DNA from: Maritimibacter sp. HL-12
GTDB lineage: Bacteria; Pseudomonadota; Alphaproteobacteria; Rhodobacterales; Rhodobacteraceae
Direction: 5' to 3'
DNA length: 64,000 nt
Assembly: GCF_900177545.1 (NCBI RefSeq)
Contig: NZ_FXBQ01000001.1
Span: 2,660,122 to 2,724,121, forward strand
Positions 43,650 to 52,520 of this stretch are shown here, piece by piece (the first letter of the stretch is position 1; each line of letters starts with the position of its first letter). The notes under the pieces were generated by a model that did not search any database, was not told the DNA's origin, and worked only from the letters and a program-made list of their open reading frames with translations. The position numbers and the translations under genes were made by a program.

Positions 43650-44045
43650 ATGGAAAAACTTGAACGGATCCTGCACGTCGATGACGACGAGGATATTCGC
43701 GCCCTCACCAAGATGGTTTTGGAATTGGTGGGCCACTATCAGGTTCAGCAATTCTCTTCGGGTGAGGAGGCTTTGCAGTCAGCCGAGAAGCTATCGCCTC
43801 AGTTGTTTCTACTCGACTACATGATGCCCGGTATGAATGGGGAAGACCTCTGGCGAAAGCTGAAAGCCGTTCCCGGGTTGGAAGACGTGCCGGTCGTGTT
43901 CATTTCCGCGAAATCCGAACAAGACTTTGCCGAAGGGCTTATCGAAGAGGGCGCATTGGCCGTCATCGTGAAACCCTTTGAAATCGACCATCTGTGCGAA
44001 GAGCTCGAAGAGGCCTGGGCGACCTATCAAAACCGATCCAGCTAA
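43650..44045 (+). CDS. Single-domain response regulator (CheY-like)
   Basis: 131 residues consisting only of a receiver domain. Acidic pocket DDD (11-13), phospho-acceptor Asp56 in LLDYMMPGM, switch Ser86 in FISAK and conserved Lys108 in VKPF. It has no output domain, so it probably passes phosphate on, either to an Hpt protein of this cluster or by binding a partner protein. It follows the kinase gene by 224 bases in the same direction. Confidence 0.9.
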   Translation: MEKLERILHVDDDEDIRALTKMVLELVGHYQVQQFSSGEEALQSAEKLSPQLFLLDYMMPGMNGEDLWRKLKAVPGLEDVPVVFISAKSEQDFAEGLIEEGALAVIVKPFEIDHLCEELEEAWATYQNRSS

Positions 44046-44135
44046 GGCCATGCGCCCGATGGCGCTGATCGGGTGCTCCCGCCGACGGTGACGCTGGATG
44101 GATCTTGTGCTCCACAATCGGCGCGGGGCCTGGCG

Positions 44136-44783
44136 TCACCTGCGCGGTCGAAGCCGACCATGGCAGTCATCGTGATCGGCGCAGATCGCCTCGATAATGC
44201 TGGCCAGTTGGCATATCCGCGCGTGGCAAACGCTGTGCCGTTCTGCGGACCCGAGGTCCTTTTCGTAGGCCGCAATGGCGACCTCGGCCCTGCGGGCAGC
44301 TTCGCCAAGTTCGGCAAAGCCCAGCGTCTTCCCGACACCGGCAATACGATGCGCAACGAACATCGCCGCGTCGACGAAGGGTTCCGATTGGTCGGCGTCG
44401 GGGGCAGAGATAATCGCGCAAGCGAGCGTGGCATGATACTCGGCAAGCTTTTCAACGAATGCGCGCCGGCTCTTTTTTACCGCGGCCTCGAACGGCGCGA
44501 GCGGATTGCGCGAGGTATCATGAAATGACACGGACCCTCCGCAGTCATCTTCGCCATTACCATCAGCCGGATGCTTGGATCTGGGTGCGAGCGAGGCAAT
44601 CTGGCCCTGCGGGCCCGGGTCTGATCGAGACCGGCAGTCTTGCCCCTGGTTGCTGTTCCCCGATTTCAAATCACGCTTTCCGTCCCTGTTCCGATACCAG
44701 TCCTCGAAGTAAACCACCCGGGAAGCATCCAGCTCGGCGCTTCGCGACAGGGTCGGTTTCGGATTGCGTTTCCCGCTATACAT
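44136..44783 (-). CDS. Hpt phosphotransfer protein with variable N-terminus
   Basis: 215 residues from ATG 44783, which has GAGGT six bases upstream; a TTG at 44804 is the alternative. The C-terminal 110 residues form a four-helix Hpt domain with the phospho-site motif FVAHRIAGVGKTLGF. The first 95 residues are polar, low in secondary structure and match nothing I know. It is convergent with the response regulator gene and downstream of a receiver/GGDEF-like gene. A role as phosphorelay intermediate is well supported by the motif. Confidence 0.75.
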   Translation of the reverse strand: MYSGKRNPKPTLSRSAELDASRVVYFEDWYRNRDGKRDLKSGNSNQGQDCRSRSDPGPQGQIASLAPRSKHPADGNGEDDCGGSVSFHDTSRNPLAPFEAAVKKSRRAFVEKLAEYHATLACAIISAPDADQSEPFVDAAMFVAHRIAGVGKTLGFAELGEAARRAEVAIAAYEKDLGSAERHSVCHARICQLASIIEAICADHDDCHGRLRPRR

Positions 44784-44943
44784 ATCAAGACCTCGGTTCA
44801 CCAATCTATCACGACGACAAGGCCAAAACCCTTCTTGCCCGGGCTCCCCTTCAATCCGCTGATTGGGAATCCGAGTTTTTGCAACCTTGTGGGCAACCCC
44901 TTCGGGGTCGTCTGGGTCCGGTTACCTTGGCGTTTGTTTTCCC

Positions 44944-46080
44944 CTATTTGAAAATGCCGGGGAGGCTCCTCCTTCTACTGATCTGCGAGCGTTTGTGGTG
45001 TTCGCCGATCTCCGAATTCAACTGCTCACGCAGCATCTGCGCAAATTCTTCGCGCAGATCTTCTTTGACGTCGTCGTTTTCTTGCCGAAGGCGTGCCACG
45101 GCCGCGGGGAAACCGCCTGCGCTCCAACGCCTGGATACCTGCTGTGCCGAAGGCGAGGTTATGCGGCGCACGTTTTCAATGGCGTGCCAGATCGCCCTGC
45201 TCAATTCGCCGCGCGTCGGCAGGCGGATCGGCGAAGAGGGGGCAAGCGCCAGGGAGGCGGTTGCCGGCAGTTTTGCCGTGTGATTCCCCTCGCTTTCGTC
45301 GATCGCGATAGAGATCTCTCCTCCCAGCGCCTTGAGAACGAGTTGGCCCTTGCGTGGAATGACACCAACGAACTCGCCCTCACCGCGGTAGGAAAGGTAT
45401 ACATCGTGACTTTCGAGGCGACCGATTATGGCGGATGCCGCCGTGCGCAAGAAATTCTTGAATTCGAGCGGCGGCATGATCCGGTGAAGTTTCTCGATGT
45501 TGCGGACCTTGGCGGCGAACACCGTGGACAGGAACAGGGCACCACGTCCGGATTGAAATACATAGCTTTCAAAAGCCGGGTAGCGGAGCAATCTATCCAT
45601 CTTGCCGAGGTCGATCGCTTCCTCAAGATCGTGTTGCGTTGTGCGGTCGAGAACTTCGATCAGGGAGTCGATGACACCGGCACTTTCCGCAACCGACCTG
45701 CGCTCTTTCATCAACTGTTCGGCAACGCCCAGGCGCACGATGATTTCAGTCGCGTCCAGCGGTTTTGTCAGGTAGTCGCTCGCACCTGCCGAGAACGCCC
45801 GATCTATATATGACTTTTCCGACATCGAGGTGAGCATCAGAATCGGCGTTTCGGCATGTTTCGGCAGATCGCGGATTCTCTGACAAAGCTCGATCCCGTC
45901 CATGCCCGGCATCATGATATCAAGCAGGAAACAGGAAAACGACTTTTCCTCGGTGGCGATCAGGTCAAGCGCGCGTTCCGCGGACTCGCAGTATACCACC
46001 TCGTCGTAGTGGGCGCTCGCGAGGATCCCTTCGAGAAGTTGCAGAATGATCCTGTCGTCGTCGACAGCAAGTATCTTCAT
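44944..46080 (-). CDS. Receiver protein with degenerate GGDEF-like domain, paralogue 1
   Basis: 378 residues. A receiver domain (1-120) with DDD 7-9, phospho-acceptor Asp54 in LLDIMMPGM, Thr84 and Lys106 (TKP) is followed by a C-terminal domain. That domain carries SYRGEGEF where a diguanylate cyclase would have (R)GGDEF, so it is probably catalytically inactive. The tail is basic (KRSQISRRRS). Start MKILAVDDD is shared with paralogue 2; the longer frame to 46194 has no receiver sequence. Confidence 0.8.
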   Translation of the reverse strand: MKILAVDDDRIILQLLEGILASAHYDEVVYCESAERALDLIATEEKSFSCFLLDIMMPGMDGIELCQRIRDLPKHAETPILMLTSMSEKSYIDRAFSAGASDYLTKPLDATEIIVRLGVAEQLMKERRSVAESAGVIDSLIEVLDRTTQHDLEEAIDLGKMDRLLRYPAFESYVFQSGRGALFLSTVFAAKVRNIEKLHRIMPPLEFKNFLRTAASAIIGRLESHDVYLSYRGEGEFVGVIPRKGQLVLKALGGEISIAIDESEGNHTAKLPATASLALAPSSPIRLPTRGELSRAIWHAIENVRRITSPSAQQVSRRWSAGGFPAAVARLRQENDDVKEDLREEFAQMLREQLNSEIGEHHKRSQISRRRSLPGIFK

Positions 46081-46329
46081 TTCGAGCCGTTTGTTTCTGG
46101 CCGCCATCCGATCTTGGAAGGACACCGCGGGTGAAAGGAATAGCGCCCCTTGCGCTGTGGAGTTGGTTAGGATTCTGGACGGCGATTCTGCCAATACTGG
46201 GGCGAGAGTGCGACCAGATCATGGGTTTCGGTTGGGTCGAGGCCCTGGTCGATGCGGCCCCCCGCGAAGGCGACACGGATTTGGGAGGTCGAGGGTATCA
46301 AACGCTCCGCCCGAAGTGCATCGAAGCGA

Positions 46330-46713
46330 TCAAACCCGTGCCGCTTGCGGGGCATACACCCGCGCATCCAGCGTCTGTTCCATCTCAACGAGCAGGGTCT
46401 CGACAAGGGCTTCGATCTGCTTCGTCGGCCCTGACGCGGAAAGGCGCGCCCGCTGGTCGACCGCGGTCTCGACTTGATGCGCGAGTTGCCCCATGCGCGG
46501 ATAGCCAAAGGTTTCGGCGGTGCCCGATATCTTGTGGGCCCGAAAACGGATACCTTCCAGCGCCCTCTCCTGAACGTCAGGTCGGCCAATTGCACCGAGA
46601 AGCGCATCGAGTTCGATGATGGTCGTCTCCATCGTATCGAGATAGCGCAGGCGAACCGCTTCGAATTCCTCAGACAGTGCCGCGCTGAATTGCCTGCTGT
46701 TTTCCTGACTCAT
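46330..46713 (-). CDS. Hpt phosphotransfer protein
   Basis: 127 residues forming a stand-alone Hpt domain, with phospho-histidine motif FRAHKISGTAETFGYPRMGQLAHQVE. ATG 46713 overlaps the stop of receiver paralogue 2 (ATGA), so the two are coupled and probably exchange phosphate. It is shorter than the other Hpt protein and lacks its N-terminal extension. Confidence 0.85.
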   Translation of the reverse strand: MSQENSRQFSAALSEEFEAVRLRYLDTMETTIIELDALLGAIGRPDVQERALEGIRFRAHKISGTAETFGYPRMGQLAHQVETAVDQRARLSASGPTKQIEALVETLLVEMEQTLDARVYAPQAARV

Positions 46714-47717
46714 GACGCTTTCAACCACCCAAACAACCCGTCGATCGCTCCGTGCTTGCCCTTCCCCGAAGACGCCTGGCTCGCCGCGATCCTGGCCGCG
46801 CATTCTTCGGCATCGTCAATGGCAGAGGCCAAGGCACGGAGATTTGCCTTTCGCGGAATGAAGCCGTTTCTCATGCCGCTTCCGACAACCAGTTGGGGAA
46901 CCAGGATTTCCCCCCTCGTGGTCCTGATTTCCAGTTCCTCGGCGTTGCAGGCAAGGTCGGCCGAGAATGTTTCGGGGTCGATGCCAAGGCCGTCCCGCAA
47001 TATGATGGGGAATTGTCCGTTGCCTGCGTAGGCCATGAAGTATTGGCGCAGGCGGAGCGTCTCCGCTATCGCGTCACCGACGGAGTTTACCGCGAACCTG
47101 AATTCGGAAGTCGTTGTCTTTTGGAATATCTCTTCCACGTTCACGATCTTCACGGCGATGACATCGACGGCCGCCAGCTTCTCCGATGTTTGCAACAGGA
47201 AGTTTTCAAGTGCGAGGTATTCGATGGAACCGGCGACATCCTCGAGTTCGAGCGGGGTGGCCAGGGTGAAGGCTTTCTTCTTGCCAAGTTCGGTCCGGAC
47301 ATCCTCGATTTCGGCCCGCACCCGGGCGAATTGGCGTCTCTGTTGTCCGTGCTTCCTGGCGAGATAAAGGCGGGCACTGAGTTCAAGTTCATCAAACGGT
47401 TTGGTCAGGTAATCGCTCGCGCCTGCGTCGAATGCGGCCTCGATGTGAACACGATCCGACAAGCCGGACAGCATGACGATCGGTGCCAGCTCGTATTTCG
47501 GCATTGCCCTTATCCGACGGCACAGCTCTATGCCATCCATGCCCGGCATATCGATATCCAGCAGGAAACACTCGTATGGAGTGGCTTCCTGGGTGAGCTC
47601 CATGAGCGCGCTTTCACCCGAGTCGCATAGCTTCAAGTCATGAAGCGCCATCTGCTTAAGCGCGAGTGCGAGCAGGTCTCTATGGGTTTCGTCATCGTCG
47701 ACAGCAAGGATCTTCAT
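46710..47717 (-). CDS. Receiver protein with degenerate GGDEF-like domain, paralogue 2
   Basis: 335 residues. The receiver (1-120) has DDD 7-9, Asp54 in LLDIDMPGM and Lys106 (TKP). The C-terminal domain has AYAGNGQF at the position of the GGDEF loop, so no cyclase activity is expected. It shares the order and spacing of its domains with the two other receivers of the cluster. Overlaps the Hpt gene at its stop and faces paralogue 3 across a 285-base divergent control region. Confidence 0.8.
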   Translation of the reverse strand: MKILAVDDDETHRDLLALALKQMALHDLKLCDSGESALMELTQEATPYECFLLDIDMPGMDGIELCRRIRAMPKYELAPIVMLSGLSDRVHIEAAFDAGASDYLTKPFDELELSARLYLARKHGQQRRQFARVRAEIEDVRTELGKKKAFTLATPLELEDVAGSIEYLALENFLLQTSEKLAAVDVIAVKIVNVEEIFQKTTTSEFRFAVNSVGDAIAETLRLRQYFMAYAGNGQFPIILRDGLGIDPETFSADLACNAEELEIRTTRGEILVPQLVVGSGMRNGFIPRKANLRALASAIDDAEECAARIAASQASSGKGKHGAIDGLFGWLKAS

Positions 47718-48002
47718 AGGCTGGCCCCGAAAGTTTCCTTAAGTGGTCGCCCCCAAGGAATCTGTCTAAACTTGTTTCTTGTCGGAAATAGGGCATTCCC
47801 AAGAAACCGCCGCGACCGAATGCGCAGGGTGCCCGTGGCCGATTGCAGCTTGCTCGGCGACTCGCGGCCGGAAATGACCGGCCAATTTGGGCAACGACAG
47901 CGCGCGTTTCCCGGAAACTTTGCGAAATCCTCCGCAGCGCAGCCATATTCATTCCATATTCGGCTGCGAAGATGCCGGGGAGCATGGGTCTGAGGAGCAA
48001 GA

Positions 48003-49172
48003 ATGAGACTGCTTGTAGTCGATGATGACCAGACGATCCTGGACCTCGTCAAACAGATCCTGGAACTTTCGCCTCAGTATGAGGTCGTCGCGGTGCCCTC
48101 CGCGAAGGCTGCACTTGCGGAAGTCGAGGACGCCGACGACGACTTTGATTGCGTCCTTGTCGACATCCAGATGCCCGAGATCGACGGAATCCAGCTGGTC
48201 CGGATGATCCGGCAGGCGCCGGGCTACGAGGACGTGCCGATCGTCATGCTCACCGCGATGCAGGACCGACGCTACCTGACCCAGGCGTTTTCTGCCGGTG
48301 CGACGGATTACATCACCAAGCCTTTTGATTTTCAGGGCCTGCGGTCCCGGATCCCGGCGGCCCGGAAACTCGTGGTCGACAAGGTCCGGCACCGGGTTCA
48401 GCCGCTGATGGCGGGCGAGATGAAGGGGATGGGCGAAACCGCGCGGGACTTCAGGCTCAATGACCCGATCCCGCTCGACAAGCTGGAAGGTGCGATCGAC
48501 TACAGCGAGTTTGAAAATCTCGTACGCCAACTGACGCGGCACCGATTCTCCAACTGCACGGTGTTCGCCGTGAAGATCGGCATGGTCAAAGAAGCCTTCA
48601 ACGACTGCTCGTCGGACGCCTTCCGCACGCTGGTGCGCAATGCCGCGCTGGCGGTGCAGGAAATCCTGCTTCAAAACAGGGGGATCCTTTCCTACCGGGG
48701 CAACGGCGTTTTCCTGTGTATCCCCGATGAGCGCCTTGGCGCATCCTGGCGCGACCTTCAGACAGCCCTCAATGAACGCTTCAACGCGCTTCACGGGAAC
48801 GCCGGGGGCATTCCCATCCAGTTGCGGATTGGAGACCAGACCCGGTTCAAGACCAACTCGTTCGTGCGCGTGCTCGAAACCCTGTCTGCTGCGGTTGAAA
48901 GCGCGGAAACGCGGAGCCTTGATCTTGGCGACGTCGCCAAGGCACCAAACCGGTTCCTCGCCTTGTTCGGGTTCACCGAGGAGGAGCGGCATCTGGAAAA
49001 ACGCGCCTACGAGGAAGTCTTGCACACGGCGCTCGCCGAGACCGCCGACGATGACTGGCGTCGCAGGTTGGAGCGGCGGCAAGGCGCTTCGGGCCGGACA
49101 TCTGCCGACCCGGAACGGGCGAAGGCACGCGGCGCGGGCGGGGCAGGGCGGTCTCGTAGCCTTCAGCGCTGA
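48003..49172 (+). CDS. Receiver protein with degenerate GGDEF-like domain, paralogue 3
   Basis: 389 residues. The receiver (1-120) has DDD 7-9, Asp54 in LVDIQMPEI and Lys106 (TKP). The C-terminal domain has SYRGNGVF in the GGDEF position. It is longer than its paralogues by an Arg-rich tail (RRRLERRQGASGRTS). It is transcribed away from paralogue 2. The C-terminal domain may bind a ligand or a partner instead of synthesising c-di-GMP; this is inference. Confidence 0.8.
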   Translation: MRLLVVDDDQTILDLVKQILELSPQYEVVAVPSAKAALAEVEDADDDFDCVLVDIQMPEIDGIQLVRMIRQAPGYEDVPIVMLTAMQDRRYLTQAFSAGATDYITKPFDFQGLRSRIPAARKLVVDKVRHRVQPLMAGEMKGMGETARDFRLNDPIPLDKLEGAIDYSEFENLVRQLTRHRFSNCTVFAVKIGMVKEAFNDCSSDAFRTLVRNAALAVQEILLQNRGILSYRGNGVFLCIPDERLGASWRDLQTALNERFNALHGNAGGIPIQLRIGDQTRFKTNSFVRVLETLSAAVESAETRSLDLGDVAKAPNRFLALFGFTEEERHLEKRAYEEVLHTALAETADDDWRRRLERRQGASGRTSADPERAKARGAGGAGRSRSLQR

Positions 49173-49280
49173 CCGGGCGCGCCGTTCAGTTCCATCAAGG
49201 CCAGTTTCCCAAGATCATTCGGCTTCGCGGCGACACCCGGTATGGCCGCCGCCCGGCTTGCGCGCGATGCGCGGCAGGGA

Positions 49281-49305
49281 ATGGAACAACTGCGGCTGCG
49301 TGTTG
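49281..49305 (+). promoter_or_regulatory. Possible EcfG-type promoter of the PRC-barrel gene
   Basis: GGAAC (49281-49285), a 16-base spacer and TGTT (49302-49305), three of four positions in the -10 CGTT element. It lies 45 bases upstream of the PRC gene start. Confidence 0.45.
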
Positions 49306-49349
49306 TTTTGTCCGCACAATCCCTTAGCCACAACCAAGGAGGCTTAGAC

Positions 49350-49769
49350 ATGAGACGCATTCTTGCCACCACTGCATTCGCGGCGCTGATCGCCGCGCCG
49401 GGCTTGGCCCAGTACGATGCCGATGCCGGTGTGGAAGGCGAAGCCGAGGCCGAGAGTGCCGCGGAGATTGACACCGAAGGCATGAGCGGCGAGGCCGCGG
49501 CCGGGATCACCGCCGAGGAACTGATCGACGCCGAAGTATACGATGCCACGGGCACGAACTTCACCAACGTGAGCGATCTGGTCGTGAATGACGACAACAT
49601 GGTCACCCATGTCCTGGTCGATGTCGGCGGGGTTCTGGGCGTCGGCGCGCGCACCGTCGCCGTTGCGATGTCGGAGGTCGAGATCGACGCCGACGCCGAT
49701 GGCGAGGTCAGCGTGCACGCCTCGATGACCCAGGAACAGATTGCCGAGATGCCCGAATACCAGGGCTGA
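49350..49769 (+). CDS. Exported PRC-barrel domain protein
   Basis: 139 residues with a signal peptide (MRRILATTAFAALIAAPGLA), a low-complexity acidic linker and a C-terminal PRC-barrel-like domain (about 55-135; LIDAEVYDATGTNFTNVSDLVV and VLVDVGGVLGVGARTVAV). The protein is very acidic, which suits a periplasmic location. Similar proteins are stress-induced in alphaproteobacteria. AAGGAGG sits seven bases before the ATG. The nearby EcfG-like promoter suggests control by the stress system next door. Confidence 0.8.
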   Translation: MRRILATTAFAALIAAPGLAQYDADAGVEGEAEAESAAEIDTEGMSGEAAAGITAEELIDAEVYDATGTNFTNVSDLVVNDDNMVTHVLVDVGGVLGVGARTVAVAMSEVEIDADADGEVSVHASMTQEQIAEMPEYQG

Positions 49770-49795
49770 CACATCTGCGCCAAACCGGGGTGAAG

Positions 49796-49822
49796 AAGGG
49801 CCTGCGCGTCGCGCGGGCCCTT
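49796..49822. terminator. Bidirectional terminator hairpin
   Basis: 12-bp stem (AAGGGCC-T-GCGC with GCGC-G-GGCCCTT) and a three-base loop between the convergent PRC-barrel and kinase genes. Short T and A flanks on either side. Confidence 0.75.
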
Positions 49823-49879
49823 CGCGTGCGAAGACCGGCCTTTCCGGGGGCGAGCGGCAGGGTGGGGGCTGCGGTGCGG

Positions 49880-51637
49880 CTATGACCCCGCCGCCGGGTC
49901 TCCCGGATCTTCGCTTGCGTGGAACCGAAGCACGAGCCGGTAGAACCGGCCGTCCGGTTCGTCGATCTCGCCCTGCTCGATTTCTGCTTCGAGCTGCTGG
50001 GAGAAGGCCCGGATCAGTTGTTTGCCGAGATTGGTCCCGTCTGAATCCGCCGCCTGCCCCGCGCGCGGCGTGGCGCAGGAATTGATGACCCCGAATTCGA
50101 CCAGATCCGGCTCGATCCGGCGGAAGTGCACGCTGATCCTGGAGCGGCCATCATCCAGTTGGCCGACATATTTCAGGGCATTGGTGAGCGCCTCGGTCGC
50201 CAGCAAGGACAGCGGAACCACCGTGTCGGGGCCGAGCGTGACGTCGTCGAATTGTGTGGAGATCTCGAGGCTCCGGTTGGCGGGCGCTCCGATCGAGGCA
50301 AGCTGGCTGACGATTTCGTCCAGCAACCGGTCGGCGCGCACCTGCGAGAGCCGGTCGGACTGGTAGAGGGCGCGATGGATCGTCGCCAGCGCCATGACCC
50401 GCTCATGGAGATTGGACAGAACCTGCCGGGCTTCGGGTTCGCGCACGCTCCGGCCCTGGATGCTGATGATCGACGCGATAAGCTGCAGGTTGTTTTTCAC
50501 CCGGTGGTGGATCTCGCGCAGGAGCACGGTCTTTTCCTTGAGCGACGCGGCAAGATCGCCCTCGTCGCGCGCGAGGATTCGGGCCAGCCTGCTAAAGGTT
50601 TCGCTGAGTACCCGGATCTCGGCCGGGGCATTTGCGATCACCTCGATGTCGCCGTCGCGCGCGCCGAGGGCGAAGCCGCGCATCTGTCGTCCCAGTCTGC
50701 GGATATGGCGGATCACCATCCAGTGGACGGCAGAATAAGCCACCGCGAGGCTGGCGATCCACATCAGGAAGGGGAAGCCGAGCATGAACGGCGTCACCAT
50801 GCCCTGTTCGTTGGGCAGGTCTTCGTCGCGCCATATCCCGAGGACGAAGAGGTGCTCGGAAATCAGCGGCACGATGGTGAAGGTGGTCGCTGCGCCGTTT
50901 CCGCGCGGGCCGCGCAGCACGTCTTTTCCGGCCGTGGCAAGGTCGGCAAGCGATGTGCCTTGCGGCAGCGCCGTGTTCAGGTCGAGATCGGCCGGATTGG
51001 TGCCGACAACGCGCCCGTCATCGCTGAATACCACCGTCCCGGTGGGCGCATGATCCTGGCTGAACTCCCGCACGAGGTTGAGCACGTATTGCGGCATGGA
51101 CACGAGCACCAGCCCGTCGAACCGCTCGTCGGACCAGATCGGCTGCGCGATGATCAGCGAGGAGCGTCCCGTGATCTCGCTGCCCAGGTTCGAGACGATG
51201 ACGGGCCGCGGATCGGCGCGCAACTCCTGGTAGGACTCGGATTGCGAGAAGTCCCGGACGTCGCCCTGCGAGGCGCAGCGCATCAATCCGTCGGGCTCGA
51301 TGAGGCCGGCAAAACGGAACAGCCCCGAGCGCCCGACGAACTCTTCGAAAACCGCGCGGCATTCCTCGACGTCTTCCAGGTGGCCGAGTGCCACGGGGCC
51401 CAGGGCTTCGGCCGAGCCCATGGCGCTCTGGATCAGCGCGCGCTCGCCGGCCACCGATTCCGAGGTCAGGCCCAGAAGCGCGGTGTCGGCACTGTGCTGC
51501 GCCTCGGCCACGACGCGGTAGTTCTGCACCACGGCAATCAGGCCAAGCGGCAACAGCGCCAAGGTAAGCACGCTCACCAGCCGAAAGCCGAGTTCTCGGT
51601 AGATGCGCCGCCCCAGCGGCAGCAGGCGCCTGGGCAT
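49880..51637 (-). CDS. HisKA_2-type sensor histidine kinase of the general stress response
   Basis: 585 residues. TM1 is at about 18-38, a periplasmic sensor domain follows to about 283, then TM2 (about 284-306), a HAMP-like linker and a HisKA_2 domain with REIHHRVKNNLQLIASIIS (phospho-His near 377). Next comes a HATPase_c domain (LLATEALTNALKY). HisKA_2/HWE kinases phosphorylate PhyR-type regulators, and this one lies four bases after ecfG. It therefore likely signals stress to PhyR. The periplasmic domain resembles a Cache-like fold by length only. Confidence 0.88.
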   Translation of the reverse strand: MPRRLLPLGRRIYRELGFRLVSVLTLALLPLGLIAVVQNYRVVAEAQHSADTALLGLTSESVAGERALIQSAMGSAEALGPVALGHLEDVEECRAVFEEFVGRSGLFRFAGLIEPDGLMRCASQGDVRDFSQSESYQELRADPRPVIVSNLGSEITGRSSLIIAQPIWSDERFDGLVLVSMPQYVLNLVREFSQDHAPTGTVVFSDDGRVVGTNPADLDLNTALPQGTSLADLATAGKDVLRGPRGNGAATTFTIVPLISEHLFVLGIWRDEDLPNEQGMVTPFMLGFPFLMWIASLAVAYSAVHWMVIRHIRRLGRQMRGFALGARDGDIEVIANAPAEIRVLSETFSRLARILARDEGDLAASLKEKTVLLREIHHRVKNNLQLIASIISIQGRSVREPEARQVLSNLHERVMALATIHRALYQSDRLSQVRADRLLDEIVSQLASIGAPANRSLEISTQFDDVTLGPDTVVPLSLLATEALTNALKYVGQLDDGRSRISVHFRRIEPDLVEFGVINSCATPRAGQAADSDGTNLGKQLIRAFSQQLEAEIEQGEIDEPDGRFYRLVLRFHASEDPGDPAAGS

Positions 51638-51641
51638 GGCG

Positions 51642-52211
51642 CTAGCGGGCCGGGTCGTTTTGCGCGCTTACCACGGCCATGGTGGCCTGATCCGTCATTT
51701 CCAATTCCTCCCCGGCGTCGAGCTCCAGCAATTCGGCAAGCCGTTTGCGGGCGCGGTTGGCGCGGCTCTTGATGGTGCCGACGGCGCATCCGCAGGTTTC
51801 GGCAGCTTCTTCGTAAGAAAAGCCCGATATGGCGATCAGGATCAACACCTCGCGTTGCTCGTCCGGCAGTTGGGTGAAAGCCTCGCCGAAATCGTCAAGA
51901 GCGAGCCGGCCGTCATGGTCGGGCTTCTGTGCAAGCCCGGCGGCGTGTATCCCGTCGACGTCGGCGACCTCGCGGTGGTACTTGCGCAGCGTCGAATAAT
52001 AGGTGTTGCGCAGGATGGTGAACAGCCACGACTTGAAATTGGTGCCCGCCTCGAACTTGTCGAGGTTGCTCCAGGCCTTCAGGACCGTCTCCTGCACCAG
52101 ATCGTCGGCGGTGGCGGAGTTTCGCGACAGCGACAGCGCAAAGGCGCGCAGCGCGGGCAGGAGTTCGACCAGCGCTTCCCTAGGATCCCAGTCGGGCGGT
52201 GCATGGGTCAT
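51642..52211 (-). CDS. ecfG: ECF sigma factor EcfG (general stress response)
   Basis: 189 residues of an ECF sigma factor. Region 2 is ALRAFALSLSRNSATADDLVQETVLKAW (about 20-47), region 4 LPDEQREVLILIAISGFSYEEAAETCGCAVGTIKSRANRARKRL (114-157). The DPREALVELLPALRAFA N-terminus is typical of EcfG. It directs RNA polymerase to GGAAC-N16/17-CGTT promoters when NepR is sequestered by PhyR-P. Its start overlaps the nepR stop (ATGA), as in most alphaproteobacteria. Confidence 0.95.
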   Translation of the reverse strand: MTHAPPDWDPREALVELLPALRAFALSLSRNSATADDLVQETVLKAWSNLDKFEAGTNFKSWLFTILRNTYYSTLRKYHREVADVDGIHAAGLAQKPDHDGRLALDDFGEAFTQLPDEQREVLILIAISGFSYEEAAETCGCAVGTIKSRANRARKRLAELLELDAGEELEMTDQATMAVVSAQNDPAR

Positions 52212-52411
52212 TTCGAGCCATCCTCGTCCTGCACCGTCTCGCGGTCTTCCAAACGCGCGAGGAGCTGTTTGAGACGGTCGGGGAGGTCCTCCTCCAGGGT
52301 CGGTCTGTACAGCCGTTGCAGGTTCTCGTTGATCTGCTGTTCGATCGCTGGCGGCACCGGCGCGTCGTCATCGTCGCGCCGGTTGTCGGCTGAGGCTTTT
52401 CGATCGGTCAT
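52208..52411 (-). CDS. nepR: Anti-sigma factor NepR
   Basis: 67 residues. The conserved helix INENLQRLYRPTLEEDLPDRLKQLLARLED is the sigma- and PhyR-binding segment. It holds EcfG inactive until phosphorylated PhyR competes for it. ATG 52411 gives the usual short NepR; an earlier ATG at 52495 is in frame but lies inside the divergent control region. Overlaps ecfG by four bases. Confidence 0.93.
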   Translation of the reverse strand: MTDRKASADNRRDDDDAPVPPAIEQQINENLQRLYRPTLEEDLPDRLKQLLARLEDRETVQDEDGSK

Positions 52412-52460
52412 CTTGGTGCTCTTGTTGTCGGTATCCGGTCCGGAAATTTGCGTGCTCCCG

Positions 52461-52485
52461 GGAACCAAACTAGCCTGAATGCGTT
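52461..52485 (+). promoter_or_regulatory. EcfG-dependent promoter of phyR
   Basis: GGAAC (52461-52465), 16-base spacer and CGTT (52482-52485) match the EcfG consensus exactly, 36 bases upstream of the phyR start codon. It would make phyR autoregulated by the stress response. Confidence 0.85.
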
Positions 52486-52493
52486 CCGGTTCC
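52468..52493 (-). promoter_or_regulatory. Possible EcfG-type promoter of nepR-ecfG
   Basis: On the minus strand two overlapping GGAAC elements (52493-52489 and 52487-52483) are each followed at 16-18 bases by imperfect CGTT-like sequences. Divergent EcfG control is usual at this locus, but the -10 matches here are only partial. Confidence 0.5.
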
Positions 52494-52520
52494 ATACCGA
52501 AGCGAAAAAAGTGAGCAACG

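Noticed and set aside
39461-49172. Integrative element with att sites at tRNA-Ser
   Set aside because: No integrase and no second copy of the tRNA 3' end seen in the window.
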